From contig NZ_JBDNRK010000089.1 in NCBI RefSeq assembly GCF_047718555.1, positions 1-10,532 on the forward strand: 10,532 nucleotides of DNA. The letters are read 5' to 3'. A model generated the notes under the pieces. That model had not been told where the DNA came from. It ran no database searches and saw only the letters and a program-made list of their open reading frames with translations. This stretch comes from Clostridium_I sp047718555 (lineage in GTDB: Bacteria; Bacillota; Clostridia; Clostridiales; Clostridiaceae). This document shows, in pieces, positions 6,988 to 10,532 of the stretch. Made by a program: the position numbers and the translations under genes. The first letter of the stretch is position 1. Every line of letters begins with the position of its first letter.

Positions 6988-9126
6988 ATGTTTATTAAGG
7001 ATATTAGTAAGCCAGTAAAGAGAATAGATGTAGATGAAAAAATATGCGGTACTACAAAATATTTAGCTGACATGGAATTTAAAGATGCATTATATGCAAA
7101 GACATTGAGATCAGAAAAGGCAAGAGCTAAATTGCTTTCTATAGAATTGCCTGAAATGCCAGAAGGGTATTTTATTATAGATAAAGATGGTATACCAGGC
7201 AGAAATAAGGTAAGAATGATTTTTTATGATCAACCTTTTTTTGCAGAGGATATAGTAAATTATATAGGAGAACCAATTCTTCTTGTAGTAGGGCCTGAAA
7301 AGGAAAAAGTAGAAGAATTAACATCTAAAATAAAGGTGAGTTATGAGGAACTTCCAGGAGTTTTTACCATAGCAGATGCTGAAAAGTGTGCAGAAATCAT
7401 ATATGGCAAGGATAATTGCTTTGCAGATTATAAATATGGTAAAGGTGACATTGAGAGTATTAAAGATACAGCGGCTCATGTGTTTGAGAGAAATTACAAA
7501 ACAGGATATCAGGAACATGTATATCTTGAACCTCAGGGGATGGTAGGTTCTTATGAAGATGGGCGGGTAAAAATAGTAGGTTCTATGCAGTGCCCTTATT
7601 ATATTAAGGATGCAGTAGTAGAAGCACTTGGAGTCGAATACGATAAGGTACAGATTGTTCAAAGTAATACTGGTGGTGGCTTTGGCGGTAAAGAAGAATA
7701 TCCTTCTATATTAGGAGGACAAGTGGCAGCAGCAGCTTTAAAGACAAAGAAAACTGTTAAGCTTATATTTGATAGAGACGAAGACATACAATGCACTACT
7801 AAGAGACATCCTTCAGATATAACATTAAAAACTTATTTAGATAAAGATTATAAGATAATTGGTGTAGAGGCAGATGTAAAGTTGGATGCTGGTGCCTATG
7901 CGGGAATATCAAATATAGTGCTGCAAAGAACAATCTTTGCAGTAATTGGAGCCTATAATGTAAAAAATGTAAAAGTTAGAGGAAGAGCCTTTGCTACTAA
8001 TAATGTAGTAACAGGAGCTTATAGAGGCTTTGGGGGACCACAAGCCTTTTTAGCAGCAGAACTTAATATGGAGTATATTGCTGAAAAGCTTAATATAGAT
8101 GTTCTTAATTTTAAAAGAAAGAATCTACTTAAAAAAGGAGACTTTTCTTCCACTGGAGGAACCTTTAGAGAGGATATACTTCTTCCAGAGATTATTGATA
8201 CTGTGGATAATATGTCTGATTACAGTAATAAACGTAAAGCATATAAAAATACCCTAAAGGGCATTGGAATGTCTGTATTTTTCCATGGTGGCGGTTTTAC
8301 CGGTAATGGAGAAAGAGATATTATAAAGGCAAAGGTAAAATTAAAGAAATATGCTGACAACAAAGTTGAAATTTTTGTGGCAAATGTAGAAATGGGTCAA
8401 GGGGCCAGTACTACACTTAAAAAGATTGCAGCTTATATCTTGGAAATTCCATTTGAAGATATTATATTTACCAATCCAGATACGGATAGAGTACCTGATT
8501 CAGGCCCCACAGTAGCATCCAGAACTACTATGATAGTTGGAAAGATTATAGAGAATGCTGCCCGTGATATGAAGGCAAACTGGAAGCAGGATGAGGAAAT
8601 GGAAGTTATAAAAAGATATGAACATCCAAAAGGTTTTAAATGGGATGCGGAAAAGTTTGTTGGAGATGCTTACAATACCTATTCTTGGGGAGCAAACGTA
8701 GTGGAAGTGGAAGTTGATCCAGTAACCTATGAAGTGGATGTAAATGGTGTTTGGACAGCATTTGATGTTGGGAAAGCTATAGATGAAAGAATAGTAGAAG
8801 GGCAAATAGAAGGTGGAGTAGCTCAAGGTCTTGGCTATGCCAGTATGGAAGTAATGAAATCCAAGGAAGGCAGACTTATTCAAAGAACTAATACGGATTA
8901 TGTTGTTCCAACTGCCAAGGATTTTCCTAAAATACACAGTAAATTAGTTAATTGTCCTTATGAAAATGGACCTTCTGGAGCTAAAAGTGTAGGAGAACTT
9001 ACAACAATAGGATCAGGAGCGGCCTATGCCATTGCAGTACAAAATGCTATAGGGAAACCTCTTAATGAAATACCTATAACTCCAGAATTGTTAATGGAGG
9101 TGATGGAAAATGGAAGTGAAAATTAA
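6988..9126 (+). CDS. xdhA: Xanthine dehydrogenase (purine hydroxylase) molybdopterin-binding subunit XdhA, 712 aa
   Basis: This is the Mo-cofactor subunit of a heterotrimeric purine hydroxylase, cytosolic, with electrons passing to XdhC and XdhB. The aldehyde-oxidase/XDH a/b hammerhead domain (about 15-125) precedes the Mo-binding domains. Counting against bovine xanthine oxidase gives a constant offset of 566 across the core: Gln201 (SMQC) matches Gln767, Glu236 (GGGFGGKE, 229-236) matches Glu802, Arg314 (LQRTIF) matches Arg880, and Phe348 (AYRGFGGPQ) matches Phe914. Glu670 (KSVGE) matches the catalytic base Glu1261. Glu802 and Arg880 are the residues that separate xanthine dehydrogenases from aldehyde oxidases, so a purine substrate is well supported. 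The Phe1009-Thr1010 pair appears changed (SVFF, about 429-432). VEMGQG is at 467-472. Clostridial purine hydroxylases can carry labile selenium at Mo, which sequence cannot show. Its end overlaps xdhC by 17 nt. Confidence 0.93.
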   Translation: MFIKDISKPVKRIDVDEKICGTTKYLADMEFKDALYAKTLRSEKARAKLLSIELPEMPEGYFIIDKDGIPGRNKVRMIFYDQPFFAEDIVNYIGEPILLVVGPEKEKVEELTSKIKVSYEELPGVFTIADAEKCAEIIYGKDNCFADYKYGKGDIESIKDTAAHVFERNYKTGYQEHVYLEPQGMVGSYEDGRVKIVGSMQCPYYIKDAVVEALGVEYDKVQIVQSNTGGGFGGKEEYPSILGGQVAAAALKTKKTVKLIFDRDEDIQCTTKRHPSDITLKTYLDKDYKIIGVEADVKLDAGAYAGISNIVLQRTIFAVIGAYNVKNVKVRGRAFATNNVVTGAYRGFGGPQAFLAAELNMEYIAEKLNIDVLNFKRKNLLKKGDFSSTGGTFREDILLPEIIDTVDNMSDYSNKRKAYKNTLKGIGMSVFFHGGGFTGNGERDIIKAKVKLKKYADNKVEIFVANVEMGQGASTTLKKIAAYILEIPFEDIIFTNPDTDRVPDSGPTVASRTTMIVGKIIENAARDMKANWKQDEEMEVIKRYEHPKGFKWDAEKFVGDAYNTYSWGANVVEVEVDPVTYEVDVNGVWTAFDVGKAIDERIVEGQIEGGVAQGLGYASMEVMKSKEGRLIQRTNTDYVVPTAKDFPKIHSKLVNCPYENGPSGAKSVGELTTIGSGAAYAIAVQNAIGKPLNEIPITPELLMEVMENGSEN
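9096..9104 (+). promoter_or_regulatory. Ribosome binding site of xdhC, inside the end of xdhA
   Basis: GGAGGTGAT is an exact match to the anti-16S consensus, 5 nt before the ATG at 9110. It sits within the last codons of xdhA (reading Met-Glu-Val-Met), so the C-terminus of XdhA encodes the start signal of the next subunit. Confidence 0.75.
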
Positions 9127-9586
9127 TTTTAATCTGAATAATAAGGATATGAACTTAAAAGTAAATCCACTAAGAAGATTGCTGGATTTACTAAGAGAGG
9201 ATTTAAAATTGACATCTCCTAAAGAAGGCTGTGGACAAGGCGAATGTGGAGCTTGTTCTGTCATAATAAATGGAAATCTAATTAATTCCTGCTGTGTTCC
9301 TGTTGGCAATATAGAGGGGGCTAAGGTTATAACCATAGAAGGGCTTATGGGAACAAAGGAATTTGAAATTCTTAAAGAATCCTTTGATGAAGCCGGAGCA
9401 GTACAGTGTGGTTTCTGTACTCCTGGCATGATAATGGCATCTTATGCACTGCTTACTAAGAATAAAAATCCTAATGAAGATGAAATAAGAGCAGGTATAT
9501 CAGGGAATATATGTAGATGCACAGGGTATGATAAAATAATCGATGCTGTGAAGTTGGCAGCGAAAAAGGGTGAAGACATATGGTAG
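9110..9586 (+). CDS. xdhC: Xanthine dehydrogenase 2Fe-2S subunit XdhC, 158 aa
   Basis: This small iron-sulfur subunit carries electrons from the Mo site of XdhA to the FAD of XdhB. Residues 1-80 form the plant-type ferredoxin domain with cluster ligands Cys41, Cys46, Cys49 (GCGQGECGAC) and Cys61. Residues 85-158 form the helical second domain with Cys100, Cys103 (QCGFCTPG), Cys135 and Cys137 (CRCTGY). All eight cluster cysteines are present, and the length is typical of stand-alone subunits (150-170 aa). The start is fixed by a perfect SD within xdhA. The gene overlaps xdhA by 17 nt and xdhB by 7 nt, which favours equal production of the three subunits. The same subunit type occurs in CO dehydrogenase and nicotinate dehydrogenase, but the XdhA partner argues for a purine hydroxylase. 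Confidence 0.95.
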   Translation: MEVKINFNLNNKDMNLKVNPLRRLLDLLREDLKLTSPKEGCGQGECGACSVIINGNLINSCCVPVGNIEGAKVITIEGLMGTKEFEILKESFDEAGAVQCGFCTPGMIMASYALLTKNKNPNEDEIRAGISGNICRCTGYDKIIDAVKLAAKKGEDIW

Positions 9587-10449
9587 ATAATGAAAATAAA
9601 AAAGAAATAATAACTTATATGCCTGAAGATTTGCAAGAAGCCCTAGAAATATTAGATAAAGATGAAGTTATAATTCTTGCCGGAGGTACCGACCTTATGG
9701 TAAGAAGAAAGAGTCCATCAGGTCTTATACCGAGGTTTGATAAGAATACTCTATTTGTAAATAATTTAAAGGAACTTAAAAATATCTATAAAGATAACAG
9801 TTATATAAATATAGGAGCAGGTTGTACACTCTCTCAGATAAGTGATAACAGCATAATACCTGACTATATAAAGATAGTAATATCAGATTTTGCATCTCTT
9901 GGCATAAGAAATGCAGCAACTATGGTGGGAAATGTATGCAATGCATCTCCGGCCGGAGATACTCTGCCACTATTATACGCATTGAATGCTAAGATTGTAA
10001 TTAAAAGCTTAAATGAAGAAAAATTAGTAGATATAAAGGATTTTATTACAGGACCTGGAAGGCATATATTGAGTAAAAATGAAATGGTAACGGAGATAAA
10101 ACTACCTATAGAAGGCTTTAATAAATTCTATTACAAAAAAGTGGGAACTAGAAAGGCAACAGCTATATCAAAGCTCTCCTTTGTAGGAATTGCAAGAGTT
10201 AGAGAGGATGTAGTAGAAGATATAAGAATAGCTTTTGGAGCGGTGGCTGCTGCTGTTGTTAAATCAGATGTTATAGAAAAGAGCATTGCCGGAAAAACTT
10301 TTAAGGAAATAGCTTTAATTAAAGATAATATTGCGGCGGAGTATTCTAATTTCATAACACCTATTGACGATCAGAGATCTAATAAAGAGTATAGAAAGAA
10401 AGTAGCAATAAATTTATTGGTGGATTTTTTAGAACATTTGAATATATAG
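9580..10449 (+). CDS. xdhB: Xanthine dehydrogenase FAD-binding subunit XdhB, 289 aa
   Basis: This flavin subunit (CO dehydrogenase flavoprotein/XDH medium-chain family) passes electrons from the 2Fe-2S clusters to NAD(P)+ or another carrier. The FAD pyrophosphate loop LAGGTDLMV is at 33-41. The second FAD motif, IRNAATMVGN followed by ASPAGDTLP, is at 109-130; its first Gly is replaced by Val (TMVGN rather than TxGGN), a mild change. The C-terminal domain ends with the conserved DDQRSNKEYRK at 263-273. Length is normal (280-300 aa). It starts at an ATG overlapping the last codons of xdhC, with AAAGGGTGA 6 nt upstream. No extra 4Fe-4S insertion, as found in 4-hydroxybenzoyl-CoA reductase beta subunits, is seen. 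It is the last gene of the run, 45 nt before a hairpin. Confidence 0.93.
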   Translation: MVDNENKKEIITYMPEDLQEALEILDKDEVIILAGGTDLMVRRKSPSGLIPRFDKNTLFVNNLKELKNIYKDNSYINIGAGCTLSQISDNSIIPDYIKIVISDFASLGIRNAATMVGNVCNASPAGDTLPLLYALNAKIVIKSLNEEKLVDIKDFITGPGRHILSKNEMVTEIKLPIEGFNKFYYKKVGTRKATAISKLSFVGIARVREDVVEDIRIAFGAVAAAVVKSDVIEKSIAGKTFKEIALIKDNIAAEYSNFITPIDDQRSNKEYRKKVAINLLVDFLEHLNI

Positions 10450-10494
10450 AAGTATAAAAATCAGGTTCAACGATGAGCATAAACAGAGTTCTTT

Positions 10495-10527
10495 GTTTCA
10501 GGTGGAGTTTTTTTCTCCATCTGAAAC
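10495..10527 (+). terminator. Strong hairpin after xdhB, probable transcription terminator or part of a larger palindromic repeat
   Basis: Two 13-nt arms, GTTTCAGGTGGAG (10495-10507) and CTCCATCTGAAAC (10515-10527), pair fully with one G-U, around a loop of seven T. It lies 45 nt after the xdhB stop. The T-run is in the loop rather than after the stem, and what follows (TTAGA) is cut by the window edge, so a classical T-tail is not visible. AGA at 10530-10532 could pair with TCT at 10490-10492 past two mismatches, so the palindrome may extend beyond the window. Confidence 0.5.
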
Positions 10528-10532
10528 TTAGA

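Noticed and set aside
8500..8937. 145-codon open frame on the minus strand inside xdhA
   Set aside because: It lies wholly within conserved xdhA coding sequence, resembles no known protein and is rich in Ile, Phe, Tyr and Ser as expected of an antisense shadow. The other minus-strand frames were rejected for the same reason.
1..10532. CRISPR arrays, insertion-sequence genes, tRNA or rRNA genes
   Set aside because: No regularly spaced repeats, transposase motifs or RNA-gene signatures were seen; the eight genes and short gaps account for nearly the whole window.

Overview
The window is a compact, single-strand (+) catabolic gene cluster from a low-GC Gram-positive anaerobe. A+T-rich codon use, strong purine-rich Shine-Dalgarno sites (AAGGAGG, GGAGGTGAT, AGGGGGTGGGG), a ferredoxin-type flavoprotein and purine-hydroxylase genes suggest a Clostridium or close relative. 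The species cannot be named from the sequence alone.

Layout: positions 1-111 hold no supported gene, only a possible intergenic element and a ribosome binding site. Eight genes follow on the + strand: (1) an N-acyl-D-amino-acid deacylase-type amidohydrolase, 112-1698; (2) a YgeY-family M20 metallohydrolase, 1845-3029; (3) a dihydropyrimidinase/hydantoinase HydA, 3086-4468; (4) SsnA, an amidohydrolase of the deaminase/chlorohydrolase type, 4478-5815; (5) a PreA-like (dihydropyrimidine dehydrogenase family) flavin/iron-sulfur protein, 5845-6933; (6-8) the molybdopterin, 2Fe-2S and FAD subunits of a purine hydroxylase of the xanthine dehydrogenase family (xdhA-xdhC-xdhB), 6988-10449. A 13-bp hairpin at 10495-10527 closes the run. 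The widest gap between genes is 146 nt (after gene 1). The other gaps are 9-56 nt, and the last three genes overlap, so genes 2-8 look like one operon, with gene 1 probably co-transcribed.

How the genes fit together (inference from family knowledge): ygeY, hydA, ssnA and xdh genes recur together in the anaerobic purine/uric-acid degradation clusters known from Enterobacteria and gut Firmicutes, often called selenium-dependent molybdenum hydroxylase loci. Xdh would hydroxylate or oxidise a purine. The PreA-like protein would reduce a ring double bond, as DPD does for uracil. HydA would open the reduced cyclic amide, and SsnA, YgeY and the D-aminoacylase-type enzyme would carry out deamination and amide or ureido hydrolysis. 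Usual partners (ygfK, ygeX, ygeW, a purine permease, selenium and Mo-cofactor maturation genes, a regulator, a PreT subunit) are not in the window.

The best candidate for something undescribed is the PreA-like protein. It keeps the DPD-type barrel and two 4Fe-4S clusters but lacks the catalytic-cysteine loop of uracil-reducing enzymes and has no PreT next to it. Next is the first gene, which has Asp where classical D-aminoacylases have a metal-binding Cys. XdhA, by contrast, keeps nearly all the residues that separate xanthine dehydrogenases from aldehyde oxidases.
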